Assembly: GCA_032718475.1 (NCBI GenBank)
Contig: JAUCBJ010000294.1
Location: forward strand, 1 to 31,399
DNA length: 31,399 nt
DNA from: Nemertoderma westbladi
Taxonomy: Eukaryota > Xenacoelomorpha > Nemertodermatida > Nemertodermatidae
Direction of reading: 5' to 3'
The notes below the pieces were generated by a model, which was not told the DNA's origin, did no database searches, and saw only the letters and a list, made by a program, of their open reading frames with translations. The position numbers and the translations under genes were made by a program. Below, piece by piece: positions 31,275 through 31,399 of this stretch (positions within the stretch are counted from its first letter, which is position 1; each line of letters opens with the position of its first letter).

Positions 31275-31399
31275 GTAGAGTCGATCACGCTGAGTCCAAA
31301 AAAGTTGGTTTCGAGAAATTTGGATCAAAATTGAGGGACTAGTAGCAATTTTAGTGAAATCTTTAATTCCGCCGCCAGCCGCTACGGGGAGGCTACAAA

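Larger units (their letters stand above)
30111..31399. other. Non-coding DNA at the right edge
   Basis: No coding exon or RNA gene is recognised. It contains the G-run/C-run at 30655-30678 and the imperfect palindrome at 31143-31274. Confidence 0.5.

Overview
The window is a piece of an animal (metazoan) nuclear genome, most likely an invertebrate. It is AT-rich, intron-containing and gene-poor, and most of what can be named is transposable elements and tandem repeats. The only host gene recognised is one protein-coding exon (22299-23183, + strand) of a rhodopsin-family G-protein-coupled receptor. It has a splice acceptor just before its ATG and a splice donor at the start of the predicted TM6, so the rest of the receptor lies in exons not seen here. 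The phylum cannot be fixed from sequence alone.

Layout. 1-5190: AT-rich non-coding DNA with two diverged copies of one repeat (about 185-335 and 2405-2565) and a ~160 bp tandem repeat (3285-3650). 5193-6232: a 14-bp minisatellite of about 74 copies. 6233-7688: non-coding. 7689-7985: a ~146 bp tandem repeat. 8010-14050: a dead LINE (LINE-A, + strand) carrying two nested insertions: a 179-bp tRNA-like SINE with inverted-repeat arms and an 11-bp target duplication, and a complete 4,053-bp LTR retrotransposon on the - strand. The LTR element has 287-bp LTRs differing at one base, a 5-bp target duplication, intact gag and pol, and a textbook -1 frameshift signal. 14056-15990: non-coding with small repeats. 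16030-18766: a 22-bp satellite of about 124 units. 18767-22298: non-coding, with a long C-run and a CTCF-like site. 22299-23183: the GPCR exon. 23244-24096: a foldback-type element whose inverted arms are 21-bp tandem repeats, lying in the GPCR intron. 24097-26300: nothing recognised. About 26305-30110: a nearly full-length LINE (LINE-B, - strand) with endonuclease and reverse transcriptase, broken by one frameshift and one stop. 30111-31399: non-coding, with a G-run/C-run hairpin and an imperfect palindrome.

The mobile elements read as a stratigraphy. LINE-A was inserted first and has decayed. The SINE and the LTR retrotransposon entered it later; removing both insertions and one copy of each target duplication restores one continuous LINE-A reading frame. 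The LTR element is the youngest-looking and may be competent for retrotransposition: it retains primer-binding site, gag, frameshift signal, protease, reverse transcriptase, RNase H, integrase, polypurine tract and both LTRs.

Long open frames across 5193-6232 and 16030-18766 are artefacts of stop-free repeat units and are not annotated as genes.
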